A DNA stretch of 64,000 nucleotides from the NCBI GenBank assembly GCA_050297855.1, contig JBNKTC010000010.1, positions 248,001 through 312,000 of the forward strand. Reading direction: 5' to 3'. The notes under the pieces are model-generated. The model saw nothing but the letters and a program-made list of their open reading frames with translations, did no database searches and was not told the DNA's origin. The translations under genes were made by a program, and so were the position numbers. Positions 52,680-62,100 of the stretch are shown piece after piece; within the stretch, counting starts at the first letter, position 1, and every line of letters begins with the position of its first letter. This DNA is from SZUA-545 sp050297855. Its GTDB lineage: Bacteria > Campylobacterota > Campylobacteria > Campylobacterales > SZUA-545.

Positions 52680-53168
52680 TTAAGCGGATTGCTCTTCAAG
52701 TTTTTTTGAAAGGTTGTCCATACCAGTAACCATACCTCTAAGCGGCGCAGTCCATACAGACAGCAGCATACCCAGAAGCTCTTCGCGTCCTGGCAGTTTG
52801 GACAGTGCGATCAGATCTGCAGCTTCTTTGAACTCACCGTCAAGGTAAGCTTTTCGGATAGCAAAAAGATCTTTATTATCGTTTGCAAATTTAGCTACTG
52901 TTTTAGCGATAGTGAGTTGATCCTCACCCCAGATAAGAATATTGGTTTCGCTAAGGTCGTAACCCTCTTTACCTGCATTTTTAAGTGCAATATTTGCCAG
53001 AGTGTTTTTTACTACCTGTGTTTGACCGCCGATCTCTCGTACCTTATCTCTAAGGGCTTCGAGCTGCTTAACAGTCAGACCTTTGTAGTCACAAACAGCA
53101 ATGGCTTCCGTCTCTTTAAAGGAAGAGGTTAGGAAATCGATTACTTCGGCTTTTTGTGCCTTAGTCAT
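52680..53168 (-). CDS. rplJ: 50S ribosomal protein L10
   Basis: A 162-residue stalk base protein that anchors L7/L12 dimers to 23S rRNA. MTKAQKAEVIDFLTSSFKETEAIAVCDYKGLTVKQL begins it, and the helical C-terminal tail binds L12. Its leader contains a strong hairpin (53199-53218) where autogenous control would be expected. Confidence 0.97.
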   Translation of the reverse strand: MTKAQKAEVIDFLTSSFKETEAIAVCDYKGLTVKQLEALRDKVREIGGQTQVVKNTLANIALKNAGKEGYDLSETNILIWGEDQLTIAKTVAKFANDNKDLFAIRKAYLDGEFKEAADLIALSKLPGREELLGMLLSVWTAPLRGMVTGMDNLSKKLEEQSA

Positions 53169-53198
53169 TTGTGCTCCTTAAACTTCAAGCAGGTTTTA

Positions 53199-53218
53199 TG
53201 CGAAGGTTTACCTTCGCA
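53199..53218 (-). promoter_or_regulatory. Hairpin in the rplJ leader
   Basis: TGCGAAGG and CCTTCGCA (8 bp, 4-nt loop) lie 31 bp upstream of the rplJ ATG in the 73-bp gap after rplA. The position matches the L10 leader, where L10-L12 represses its own translation. I do not claim a match to the consensus leader structure. Confidence 0.5.
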
Positions 53219-53241
53219 CCCACTCTCTTTAGTAAACTAAG

Positions 53242-53946
53242 TTACGCTCTAAGATCCATCAGTTCACTTGTTTCCAAGTAAACTGCCGGAGACATAGTCA
53301 AACTCAGCACAGCCTTTTTGATGTATTTACCCTTGGCAGCCGCAGGCTTCATACGGTTAAGAGTCTTCAGAAGTGCTTCTGCGTTCTCTTTAATCGCATC
53401 TTTGGAGAAGCTTGCTTTACCAATACCGGCATGGATATTACCTTTTTTGTCAACACGGAAGTTAACCTGTCCGCCTTTGGCGTTGTTAACTGCTGTGGCA
53501 ACATCCATGGTAACTGTACCGGTTTTAGGGTTCGGCATCAAACCTTTTGGTCCGAGAACCCGACCCAGTTTACCGACAACACCCATCATATCGGGTGTAG
53601 CGATAACCATGTCGAAGTCCATCATACCACCTTGGATCTCCTCGGCGAGGTCGTTATCACCGACGAAATCAGCGCCAGCTGCTTTCGCCTCCTCTGCCTT
53701 GGGTCCCTTTGCGAAAACCGCAACACGTACTGTTTTACCAGTTCCGTGAGGTAGTACGACGGCACCCCGGACCATCTGGTCCGCGTGTCTTGGATCAACG
53801 TTCAGCCAAACCGCCAGTTCGACTGTTTCATCAAATTTTGCACTTTTCAGTGTCAGTACTTTTTCTGCACCTTCTGCCAGAGAAAGCTGATCTTGTGTCA
53901 CTTTCTCGTTTAGCCCTTGAAGACGTTTAGAAACTTTTTTTGCCAT
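53242..53946 (-). CDS. rplA: 50S ribosomal protein L1
   Basis: A 234-residue protein of the L1 stalk, which moves with the exit-site tRNA. Motifs include NVDPRHADQMVRGAVVLPHGTGKTVRVAVF, PDMMGVVGKLGRVLGPKGLMPNPKTGTVT and a GKASF-containing C-terminal part. It lies 21 nt after rplK, in the order usual for bacteria. Confidence 0.98.
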   Translation of the reverse strand: MAKKVSKRLQGLNEKVTQDQLSLAEGAEKVLTLKSAKFDETVELAVWLNVDPRHADQMVRGAVVLPHGTGKTVRVAVFAKGPKAEEAKAAGADFVGDNDLAEEIQGGMMDFDMVIATPDMMGVVGKLGRVLGPKGLMPNPKTGTVTMDVATAVNNAKGGQVNFRVDKKGNIHAGIGKASFSKDAIKENAEALLKTLNRMKPAAAKGKYIKKAVLSLTMSPAVYLETSELMDLRA

Positions 53947-53967
53947 TTTTCACCACCGTCTTTTAAA

Positions 53968-54393
53968 TTAATCTACGATATCGATACCCATGCTTCGAGC
54001 GGAGCCGGCGATGATGCGCGCTGCCATCTCTTTGTCATTGGTATTCATATCTTCGATTTTTTGATCTACAATTTCTAGAACCTGAGCTTTAGTCAGCTTA
54101 CCGACTTTGTTTTTCAGAGGGTTATCAGACCCTTTGGAAATCCCTGCCTTTTTCTTGATAAGGTCAGAAGCAGGCGGCTGCTTTGTAATAAAGTCAAAGC
54201 TTTTGTCTTTGTAGACAGTAATTACTGTCGGGATGTTCCATCCGGCTTTGTCTTTTGTTTTTTCGTTAAACTCTTTACAAAATGCCATGATGTTGACACC
54301 CTGCTGACCCAGAGCCGGACCAACGGGGGGAGATGGATTTGCCTGGCCGGCAGGGATAACAAGATTGATGTAACCAGTAATCTCTTTTGCCAT
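53968..54393 (-). CDS. rplK: 50S ribosomal protein L11
   Basis: A 141-residue protein of the GTPase-associated centre, needed for RelA-type sensing of stalled ribosomes. Family sequence: LVIPAGQANPSPPVGPALGQQGVNIMAFCKEFN, FDFITKQPPASDLIKKKAG, and AGSARSMGI at the end. It lies 11 nt after nusG. Confidence 0.98.
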   Translation of the reverse strand: MAKEITGYINLVIPAGQANPSPPVGPALGQQGVNIMAFCKEFNEKTKDKAGWNIPTVITVYKDKSFDFITKQPPASDLIKKKAGISKGSDNPLKNKVGKLTKAQVLEIVDQKIEDMNTNDKEMAARIIAGSARSMGIDIVD

Positions 54394-54404
54394 TTTTTAC
54401 CTCT

Positions 54405-54935
54405 TTATATGATTTTCTCGACTTGAGAATATAAAATCTCAACAGGAGTGCTTCTTCCAAAAATCGATACGTTCAGCTTCAGCTTGCCGCTGACCATATC
54501 GTACTCTTCCACGACACCCGTGAAGTTCGCAAACGGCCCTTCCGTAATACGGACGACCTCTTGAGTATCAAAGGAGACCTTCGGACGAGGCGCTTCTTTG
54601 TTCTCGGTTTTTGCAATAATCAGATTAATATCTTTTTCCGTCAGTGGTGTCGGTCGTTTTGACTCACCGATAAATCTTCCGATTTTCGGAAGGGACTGGA
54701 TCTTATGCCACAGATCGGTATCCAGGTCGATCTTGGCGAAAACATACCCCGGATAGAGGGATTTTTCGACGATCTTCTGTTTGCCGTTTTTGACTTCGAT
54801 CACATCTTCCGTCGGAACGATGATCTGTTCTATTTTATTTTCGATGCCTAGGTCTTCGACCATTCTTTCGACTGCTTTTTTTACACTCAGTTCGCTGCCT
54901 GCGTAAGCTTGAATCGCATACCATTTGTGTGCCAT
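54405..54935 (-). CDS. nusG: Transcription antitermination factor NusG
   Basis: A 176-residue factor that binds elongating RNA polymerase and Rho or ribosomes. The NGN domain (KWYAIQAYAGSELSVKKAVE, YPGYVFAKIDLDTDLWHKI) and the C-terminal KOW domain (VRITEGPFANFTGVVEEYD) are intact. It is preceded by secE at 10 nt, the usual bacterial pairing. Confidence 0.97.
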   Translation of the reverse strand: MAHKWYAIQAYAGSELSVKKAVERMVEDLGIENKIEQIIVPTEDVIEVKNGKQKIVEKSLYPGYVFAKIDLDTDLWHKIQSLPKIGRFIGESKRPTPLTEKDINLIIAKTENKEAPRPKVSFDTQEVVRITEGPFANFTGVVEEYDMVSGKLKLNVSIFGRSTPVEILYSQVEKII

Positions 54936-54945
54936 TTTTTATCCC

Positions 54946-55128
54946 TTACCCTATAATGCTTGAGATTGAAAAAGACATGATTGCGTCAATAAGAGCTAAA
55001 AAAAGCGTTACAACAGTTACGACAAGAGCAACAGTCAAAAAAGCGTTTTTAATCTGCATTTTTAATGGAAAAATAACTTTAGTCAATTCTACTCTTGACA
55101 ACTTTATATAGTTAATCAGTTTATCCAT
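54946..55128 (-). CDS. secE: Preprotein translocase subunit SecE
   Basis: A 60-residue single-span subunit of the SecYEG channel. The amphipathic surface helix (KLSRVELTKVIFPLKMQIKNAF) and one transmembrane helix (about 33-54) match the short bacterial SecE. It lies directly after tRNA-Trp and before nusG. Confidence 0.93.
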   Translation of the reverse strand: MDKLINYIKLSRVELTKVIFPLKMQIKNAFLTVALVVTVVTLFLALIDAIMSFSISSIIG

Positions 55129-55141
55129 TATGTTCCTTTGT

Positions 55142-55217
55142 TGGCAGGGCAGGAAGGACTCGAACCCTCAACCTACGGATTTGGAATCCGCCGCTCTACC
55201 ATTGGAGCTACTGCCCT
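55142..55217 (-). tRNA. tRNA-Trp (CCA)
   Basis: A 76-nt cloverleaf with acceptor AGGGCAG/CTGCCCT, discriminator G, encoded CCA end, GGTTCGAGTC T-loop region and anticodon loop TTCCAAA (anticodon CCA). It lies between rpmG and secE. Confidence 0.97.
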
Positions 55218-55261
55218 ATAAAATAGACACACCCGAAGGCATGCCTTTTGCATTCAGAAAC

Positions 55262-55414
55262 TTACAGTTTAGCTTCTTTGTGAACTGTGTGCTCTTTGCA
55301 GAACTTGCAATATTTTTTCAACTCTACTTTTTCAGTAGTCGTCTTTTTGTTTTTTGTTGTGTGATAATTTCTTCGTGAACACTTCTCACACGCTAAGTGA
55401 ATGATCTCTCTCAT
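55262..55414 (-). CDS. rpmG: 50S ribosomal protein L33
   Basis: A 50-residue zinc-ribbon ribosomal protein. The two cysteine pairs ACEKC (residues 9-12) and CKFC (36-39) are the zinc-binding C+ form of L33. The start MREIIHLACEKC and the KKYCKFCKEHTVHKE end match the family. It lies between tuf and tRNA-Trp, as in other Campylobacterota. Confidence 0.95.
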   Translation of the reverse strand: MREIIHLACEKCSRRNYHTTKNKKTTTEKVELKKYCKFCKEHTVHKEAKL

Positions 55415-55464
55415 TTCATTCTCTTTATATTATATTTTAGGCTCCGAAGAGCCTAAGGAAAAAA

Positions 55465-56673
55465 TTACTTGATGATTTTAGTTACAACACCCGCACCGAC
55501 TGTTCTACCACCTTCACGAACCGCGAAACGTGTACCGTCTTCGATCGCAATTGGGTTGATCAGCTGGCAAGTAGCTTTGATGTTGTCACCAGGCATAACC
55601 ATTTCAACGCCTTCTGGCAGGATCATGGAACCTGTAACGTCAGTTGTACGGATGTAGAACTGAGGTCGGTAACCGCTGAAGAATGGCGTGTGACGTCCAC
55701 CTTCCTCTTTAGTAAGGATGTAGATTTCAGCTTCGAAGTCTGTGTGTGGGTTGATGGAACCTGGAACACAAAGAACCTGACCACGCTCAACTTCTTCTTT
55801 TTTCGTACCACGGAGGAGAACACCACAGTTATCACCGGCTTCGGACATGTCCATCTCTTTGTGGAACATTTCGATACCGGTTACTGTAGTTTTCTGAGTG
55901 TCACGGATACCGACGATTTCGATTTCGTCACCCAGTTTCAGTGTACCACGCTCAAGACGACCTGTTACAACCGTACCACGACCGGAGATGGAGAATACAT
56001 CTTCGATAGGCATAAGGAAAGGTTTGTCTGTATCACGCTCTGGAGTTGGGATGTACGCATCGACTTCAGCCATAAGCTTTTCGATTTTTTCAGTCCACTC
56101 GTTTGTTTCACCGGCAACTACCGCTTCAAGAGCTTTAAGAGCTGAACCAGCTACGATTGGTGTATCGTCACCTGGGAATTCATACTGGGAAAGAAGTTCA
56201 CGAACTTCCATTTCAACCAGTTCAAGCATCTCTTCTCTGTCTTCATCGTCAAGTTGATCTTCTTTGTTAAGGAATACAACGATGTAAGGTACACCGACTT
56301 GTCTTGCAAGAAGGATGTGCTCACGAGTCTGAGCCATAGGACCGTCAGTCGCAGCGATAACAAGAATAGCACCATCCATCTGAGCAGCACCAGTAATCAT
56401 GTTTTTAACGTAGTCGGCGTGCCCTGGGCAGTCAACGTGCGCATAGTGACGTGTTTCTGTTTCGTACTCTACGTGAGATGTAGCGATTGTGATCCCTCTT
56501 TCTCTCTCTTCAGGTGCGTTATCGATAGACGCGTAGTCTTTCAGCTCACCGCCGCCCTTAGTAGAAAGAACCGCTGTAATAGCAGCAGTCAGGGTAGTTT
56601 TACCGTGGTCAACGTGACCGATTGTACCGATGTTAACGTGTGGTTTGTTACGTTCGAATTTAGCTTTTGCCAT
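55465..56673 (-). CDS. tuf: Translation elongation factor Tu
   Basis: A 402-residue GTPase that delivers aminoacyl-tRNA. G1 GHVDHGKTT, switch I RGITIATSHVEYET, G3 DCPGHADYVKN, the G4 NKED and SALKALE are present, followed by the two beta domains. It is the only tuf in the window and is placed downstream of four tRNA genes, with which it is probably co-transcribed. Confidence 0.98.
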   Translation of the reverse strand: MAKAKFERNKPHVNIGTIGHVDHGKTTLTAAITAVLSTKGGGELKDYASIDNAPEERERGITIATSHVEYETETRHYAHVDCPGHADYVKNMITGAAQMDGAILVIAATDGPMAQTREHILLARQVGVPYIVVFLNKEDQLDDEDREEMLELVEMEVRELLSQYEFPGDDTPIVAGSALKALEAVVAGETNEWTEKIEKLMAEVDAYIPTPERDTDKPFLMPIEDVFSISGRGTVVTGRLERGTLKLGDEIEIVGIRDTQKTTVTGIEMFHKEMDMSEAGDNCGVLLRGTKKEEVERGQVLCVPGSINPHTDFEAEIYILTKEEGGRHTPFFSGYRPQFYIRTTDVTGSMILPEGVEMVMPGDNIKATCQLINPIAIEDGTRFAVREGGRTVGAGVVTKIIK

Positions 56674-56724
56674 TTTGGACTTCCTCCGTTTTAGATTTTA
56701 AAAACTTAAATAAACTCAAGGCAA

Positions 56725-56799
56725 TGGAGCCCATAAGCGGAATTGAACCGCCGACCTCTTCCTTACCAAGGAAGTGCTCTGCCTCTGAGCTATATGGGC
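56725..56799 (-). tRNA. tRNA-Thr (GGT)
   Basis: A 75-nt cloverleaf with acceptor GCCCATA/TATGGGC, discriminator T, encoded CCA and anticodon loop TTGGTAA (anticodon GGT). It is the closest tRNA to tuf, about 50 bp upstream of its start. Confidence 0.96.
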
Positions 56800-56890
56800 A
56801 CATTGTCAACTAATGGAAATATGTAAGAAGCTTGTTAAGTAGAAGTAAAATAATCTACAGCTCCCAGTATATGTCAATAATCGTTTCTTA

Positions 56891-56967
56891 TGGAGCGGGA
56901 AACCGGATTCGAACCGGCGACCCTCTGCTTGGAAGGCAGATGCTCTAGCCAGCTGAGCTATTCCCGC
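56891..56967 (-). tRNA. tRNA-Gly (TCC)
   Basis: A 77-nt cloverleaf with acceptor GCGGGAA/TTTCCCGC end, encoded CCA and anticodon loop CTTCCAA (anticodon TCC). Confidence 0.97.
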
Positions 56968-56973
56968 ACATAG

Positions 56974-57058
56974 TGGTGGTAGCGGGAGGATTCGAACCTC
57001 CGAAGGCGTAGCCAGCAGATTTACAGTCTGCCCCCTTTGGCCACTCGGGTACGCTACC
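56974..57058 (-). tRNA. tRNA-Tyr (GTA)
   Basis: An 85-nt class II tRNA with a long variable arm, acceptor GGTAGCG/CGCTACC, discriminator A, encoded CCA and anticodon loop CTGTAAA (anticodon GTA). It lies 6 nt from tRNA-Gly. Confidence 0.97.
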
Positions 57059-57095
57059 TATGATTTTGACACTGGTAAAAACACTGCTTCTTTTC

Positions 57096-57171
57096 TGGAG
57101 CTGGTGAAGGGACTTGAACCCCCGACCTGCTGATTACAAATCAGCTGCTCTACCAACTGAGCTACACCAGC
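57096..57171 (-). tRNA. tRNA-Thr (TGT)
   Basis: A 76-nt cloverleaf with acceptor GCTGGTG/CACCAGC, discriminator T, encoded CCA and anticodon loop TTTGTAA (anticodon TGT). It is the first gene of the tRNA-tuf transcript, just after the promoter at 57186-57214. Confidence 0.97.
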
Positions 57172-57185
57172 AAAAAAGAACCCGA

Positions 57186-57214
57186 AGTATAATCAAATAA
57201 CCTTAAATTGTCAA
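57186..57214 (-). promoter_or_regulatory. Consensus promoter of the tRNA-tuf operon
   Basis: On the minus strand TTGACA (57214-57209), 17 bases, then TATACT (57191-57186). The sequence after the -10 is TCGGGTTC, a G/C-rich discriminator of the kind found at stringently controlled stable-RNA promoters. A perfect -35 is unusual for this phylum, where -35 boxes are weak, and implies high expression. Confidence 0.85.
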
Positions 57215-57249
57215 TAAGATTTTGGAAAAAATTATAAAAAAAATGATTT

Positions 57250-57279
57250 TTGCAAAAAACAGCAAAAAAAGACTATTAT
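57250..57279 (+). promoter_or_regulatory. Candidate promoter of tRNA-Arg
   Basis: TTGCAA (57250-57255), 18 bases rich in A, then TATTAT (57274-57279), 13 bp before the tRNA. A short GCCCC follows near the expected start. It is divergent from the tRNA-tuf promoter. Confidence 0.5.
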
Positions 57280-57292
57280 TTTTGCCCCTAAA

Positions 57293-57369
57293 GTCCCGGT
57301 AGCTCAGTTGGATAGAGCACACGATTCCTAATCGTGAGGTCGGAGGTTCAAATCCTGTCCGGGACACCA
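57293..57369 (+). tRNA. tRNA-Arg (CCT)
   Basis: A 77-nt cloverleaf with acceptor GTCCCGG/CCGGGAC, discriminator A, encoded CCA and anticodon loop TTCCTAA (anticodon CCT). It is the only tRNA on the plus strand here. Confidence 0.97.
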
Positions 57370-57467
57370 TCCTTCTCAGATTTCATATGTTCTTATGTTT
57401 TCCTCGGATTCCATCCCACAGGGTTTAGTCGTTACACTCCTGCACCGGGACGCCACTACTATAATCA

Positions 57468-59150
57468 TTACGGTATCTCCCTCCTCGGTTCGCCGAAATA
57501 GTACCCCTGCGAGTAGTCGATCCAGAGGTTGCGTACCGCCTTTTCTACCGCTTCGGAGTGGACATATTCCGCGATCACTTTTGCATCGATCAATTCCGCA
57601 AACTTGGCAATCGTCTGGACGATTTTGAAACTGTTTTCATCGCTGTCGAGGTTTTTGATGTAGGAGCCGTCGATCTTGATAAAATCGACCTGCAGCTTAC
57701 GCAGGCGGCTGAAGTTGGAGGTCTCACTTCCGAAATCGTCCAGGGCGATGCCAAACCCCATCTCTTTAAAACGGCGCAGTTGCATAAGGGCTTCATCAGT
57801 CCCTTCGGCACTGATGTTTTCCAAAATCTCCAGGGTCAGCCGTTTCGGTTCGATTTTAAATCGTTTAATAGTCTTCTCCAGGAACAGCGGCAGGTATCCC
57901 TCTTTCAGGTCGTTTTCCGTGATATTGAGGGTAAAGCTCTCATCCCGCTCGGAAAAGTAGCGGCAACACTTTTCAATCATATTCCGGGTGATCTGCGGAA
58001 GGAGACCGATAAGCCGTGCCGGTTCGATAAACTGGTCGGGGGTGATGATGGTGCCGCCCTCATCAAGTCGGGCGAGACATTCGTACTTTTCGATCTTCCC
58101 GGTATAGTTGTTGACAATCGGCTGGAAGTAGGGGATGACCCGGTCCTCGTTCAGGGCGGTTTTGACCTTTTTTGCCCATTCGAGGTTATGGCGTTGCTGC
58201 TCTTCCAGGTGAGAGGTATTGTTGTAGACCTCGAAGCGGTTGTTCCCGATCTGGCGGGTCTCTTTGACCGCTGTGTGGGCATGGATGAGTGCCTGCTCTT
58301 TTTTCCCTTCGGCAATCCCGATCGTGCAGGTCAGGCTGATGTCCATACCATCGATTGTGAAGGGATGGTTCTGGATAGTACTGATCATTTTCGCGGCATC
58401 TTTTTTCGCCTGCTCCTTTGCCGGAGTGTCGTAAAGGTAGATAAACTGGTCACCGTTGATCCGGAAGAGGGTCGTCCCCTTGGGCTGGTTAGCCTGGAAA
58501 AGCTTGGCCGCGGCAAGCAGAAGCTTATCGCCGAAACGGTAGCCGTAGGCGGCGTTAAAATGGTCCAGGTTGTCCAGGTCGGCCAGGAGGACGGTCCGTT
58601 TTTCCCCGTCGCTTAGGAGGGTATCCATCTTATTCCGGTTGAAAAGTCCTGTCAGCTCATCGGTCACCATTTTTGTTTCGAGTTGATGTGTCCGTTCACG
58701 GACCATTGTTTCAAGGCGGGTCTGATACCGGATATTCTCCTGGTAATTATGGATGTTTTCGGCAACTTTGTAGAGGCTTTCGAGCAGCTGTTCCATACTG
58801 ACGGGTTTGATGATAAAGCCGTCTACGCCGAGATGGATCGCTTGGGTCAGGAAGCTTACTTCATTGTGGGCGGAGACGATCAGGGCACGCTGCTCCTCGT
58901 CCAGGGCTTTGATGGCCTGAAGCATTTCGGTCCCCTTCATCCTGGGCATCTGGATGTCGGTGATGACCAGATCGATCTCTTTGTGTTCCTTGTAGCGGTT
59001 CAGTCCGTCTTCTCCGTCAACGGCGACAATGACACGGTGGAAAAATTTTTCCAGGATGCTCTTTAGCTGTTCCCTGGCATTGTTTTCATCTTCGACGTAG
59101 AGGACCGTCAGCGTTTTGGTGAGGGCCTGTACCTGCTGCAGTTCGATCAT
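57468..59150 (-). CDS. Response regulator with degenerate GGDEF and EAL domains
   Basis: A 560-residue protein: receiver at 14-125 (ED at 20-21, D65, K115), a short coiled coil, a GGDEF-like domain with NGDQF at 232-236 (inactive by motif), and an EAL domain with YECLAR (EAL reads ECL at 357-359), LNIT, LEILE, LDDFGSETSN, KIDGS and QGYYFGEP. The EAL residues for metal and catalysis are mostly kept; the DDFGS-ET-SN loop is atypical. It overlaps the kinase upstream by 4 nt (ATGA), which makes them a cognate pair linking a PAS-rich sensor to c-di-GMP breakdown. Confidence 0.92.
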   Translation of the reverse strand: MIELQQVQALTKTLTVLYVEDENNAREQLKSILEKFFHRVIVAVDGEDGLNRYKEHKEIDLVITDIQMPRMKGTEMLQAIKALDEEQRALIVSAHNEVSFLTQAIHLGVDGFIIKPVSMEQLLESLYKVAENIHNYQENIRYQTRLETMVRERTHQLETKMVTDELTGLFNRNKMDTLLSDGEKRTVLLADLDNLDHFNAAYGYRFGDKLLLAAAKLFQANQPKGTTLFRINGDQFIYLYDTPAKEQAKKDAAKMISTIQNHPFTIDGMDISLTCTIGIAEGKKEQALIHAHTAVKETRQIGNNRFEVYNNTSHLEEQQRHNLEWAKKVKTALNEDRVIPYFQPIVNNYTGKIEKYECLARLDEGGTIITPDQFIEPARLIGLLPQITRNMIEKCCRYFSERDESFTLNITENDLKEGYLPLFLEKTIKRFKIEPKRLTLEILENISAEGTDEALMQLRRFKEMGFGIALDDFGSETSNFSRLRKLQVDFIKIDGSYIKNLDSDENSFKIVQTIAKFAELIDAKVIAEYVHSEAVEKAVRNLWIDYSQGYYFGEPRREIP

Positions 59151-62100
59151 GCGTCGTCTCCTTTGAGTGTGATGGTAAAGAGGGCACCTTCGTCACGGTT
59201 TGCCGCGGTAATGGTCCCGTCAAAGTTCCGCTCGATAATGATTTTGCTCATATAGAGCCCGATCCCGGTCCCTTTACCGCTGGGTTTGGTCGTAAAGTAG
59301 GCTTCAAACAGCCGTCCGAGGAGTGAATCGGGAATGCCTCCCGCATTGTCGGCTACAGTCAAGAGGACGTTACCCCCTTTTCGGACTGCCTGTATCATGA
59401 TCCGCTTATCGGGCGTCTCCCGCTCTTCAAAGGCATCTCTGGCGTTGGTGATCAAATTCAAAAGGACATGCTCCAACTCATTGAGCGTACCAATTATACA
59501 CAGATCTTCGGGAATATCCACGACAATCCGGATATCGCGGCTTTGCATCTGTGCCCCGATGATCTTGTTGACCGCTTCGATCGCATCTTTCAGGCAGACA
59601 CGGCTTCTGTTTTTGACGGGTCGGAAAAGATCCATAAAATCGTTGATCGTCTCGGACATATGTTCGGTCTGCTCTTCGATAAAGTGGGCTCGTTCGTCAA
59701 GCTCCCGGTTGCATTTCCCCAGTAACTGGTTATCCAGGCGCATATTGATGGCGGTGGTGCTGATGGCATTGAGAGGCTGTCGCCACTGGTGGGCGATCAT
59801 ACTGAGCATCTCCCCCATCTGGGCAAAACGGGACTGCTGGAGCATCAACTGCTCTTTTTGACGGTTTTTTTCCACCTCTTCCTGTACTTTCTTTTCCAGG
59901 TTGGCGTTAAAGTGCTGGAGTTTTTTCGTGGTTTCGTTAAGGCGGTCGCGGTTGACCTTTTCCTGGGTGATGTCCGTAAAGACGGCCATCCGGGAAGGCT
60001 CCCCTTTATAGCTTACCCCGTTGGTCTCTATCTGTATCCAGTGCCGCTCGCCGCCTTTGGTCGCGATCTCAATCTCTTTATAAAAGAGGGTCAGGTTCTC
60101 ATCGCCGCCTAGGATCTTTTTTTCATCCCTCAGGATTGCCTGAAGTCCCGGGGTCAGTCTCTTTTCCTGGAACTGTTTTTTCAGGGTCGCCTCTTTATAC
60201 CCCAGGATCTCCTGGGCTGCTGGATTGACGTAGATGATCCGGTCGTCTGTAAAGAGGATGATCCCGGTCAGGATATTCTCCGACAGGGTCCTGAAGAGCT
60301 CTTCACTCTCCTGGAGTGCCAGTTCGGCCTCTTTCTGTTCATGGATATCAAACATATAGCCGATCAGTTCGATGGGATTAGCGTTCCCGTCGCTGACGAC
60401 GGAGACGCTCTCTTTGATCCAGATCGTTTTGCCGTCCGGGTGTATCGCGCGAAACTCGAGGGTGTGGTCACGGCCTTGTAGGGTCTCATTAAGGCAGAAT
60501 GTTTTGGCCCGGTCGCGGTCATCGGGATGGATGCGCTGGTACCACGTGTCGATCGTCGCACCTTCCCACTCCGATTGCGGGTATCCCCAGAGGCGATGGA
60601 TCTGCGGCCCGACATAGGTATATTGATCGTTTACCAGGTCATAGCGCCAGGGGACCGTGTTGGTCATCTCGACAATACTCCGGTATTTTGTCTCGCTTTC
60701 CCGAAGCTCTTGTTCCATCTCCCGCCGTTCAGTGATGTCCTGCATCAGCCCCCGCACGATCAGGGGATTCCCCTCTTGGTCAAACTTAATGGTGACCGCG
60801 ATCAGGAGGTTGAGTACCTTCCCGTCAGGCCGGATATAGCGCACTTCGGTTTTTCCTGAGTCCCGGTGTTTTTTTGCAAAGGAGTGAATCGTATCACGCA
60901 CCTTCCGTGCATCATCGGGATGGAGCATCGCCAGAAACTCGGCTATCGGGATGTTCTGCTTTGATTTCGGCAGTCCCAGGATCTTAAGCAGCGTATCGGA
61001 GTGGGTCTGGATATCGGTAACAAGGTTATGATCAAAAGCCCCCATTTTGGCGATCTCTTTGGCTTTTGCCAGGGAGGTCTTGGTTTCGATCAGTTCGTCA
61101 AGAAGGCGGCGGGTTTTGGTAATATCCTTGAAGACGCCGATAATATGAGGCGAGTCGACCGAGTCGACGAAGGTGGCAGAGCCCTCGACGTATAGACGGG
61201 TCCCGTCTTTGTGCTGCATCTGCAGCTCATAGGTACCGTCATATTTCCCCTCGGCAACACCGCGGAACATCTTGATGATATGGGGGAGCTCTTCCTGGGG
61301 ATGAATGTCCTCAACTGTAAAACCGAGTAGCTCTTCCTCACTGTATCCGAGCATCTCACACATTTTCCTGTTTGCAAAGATAAAACGCCGGCTCTTGATG
61401 TCGGCAGCCAGAATCCCTTCTCCCGCATACTCAAAGATCGTCCGCAGTTTCTTTTCGGACTCTTCCAGTCTCAGCTGTTCGGTTTTCCGTTCGGTGATGT
61501 CTCGGGTCGCCACGATAATGCGTTCACGCCCTCCAAGCAGCGCCCGCTTCAGGGTGATCTCTACCCAAAAGAGTGTCCCGTCTTTTTTCTTTGCATGCCA
61601 CTCGAAGAGACACTGTCCGTTTCGCAGGGCCTCACGCATATATATCCGGGCTTCACGCAGTGTATAGGGGGGGATGCCGGAGCTGATCTGACCGATAGTG
61701 AGCTCCAGTAACTCCCGTTTGGGATAGCCGAACATCGATTCTGCGGCCTGGTTCACATCCAGGATCCTGTCCTTGCGGGTATCATAGATAAAAAACCCCT
61801 CGCTGGCAGCATTAAAGATCTCTTGATAGTTCGCTTCACTCTCTTTGAGTGCCGATTCGATGGTCTTGCGGTAGGGGGACTCGAACGCAGGTTCTTCCAT
61901 ATCGATATCCAGCTCCATGTTGTGGCGGTAGGTGCGAAGTTCATCCAGGATCGCCACAAGATCTTCCGGTTCGACCGGTCCGGTAAGGCGGGGGTGCTGT
62001 TCAAATTCCGCGGCTTCATCGGTGGAATGGCGATGTGCCGGATCAAAGAGGGTGATGATAGGGATATGACTGCTGTTACTTTGGATAAGATGTTCATACG

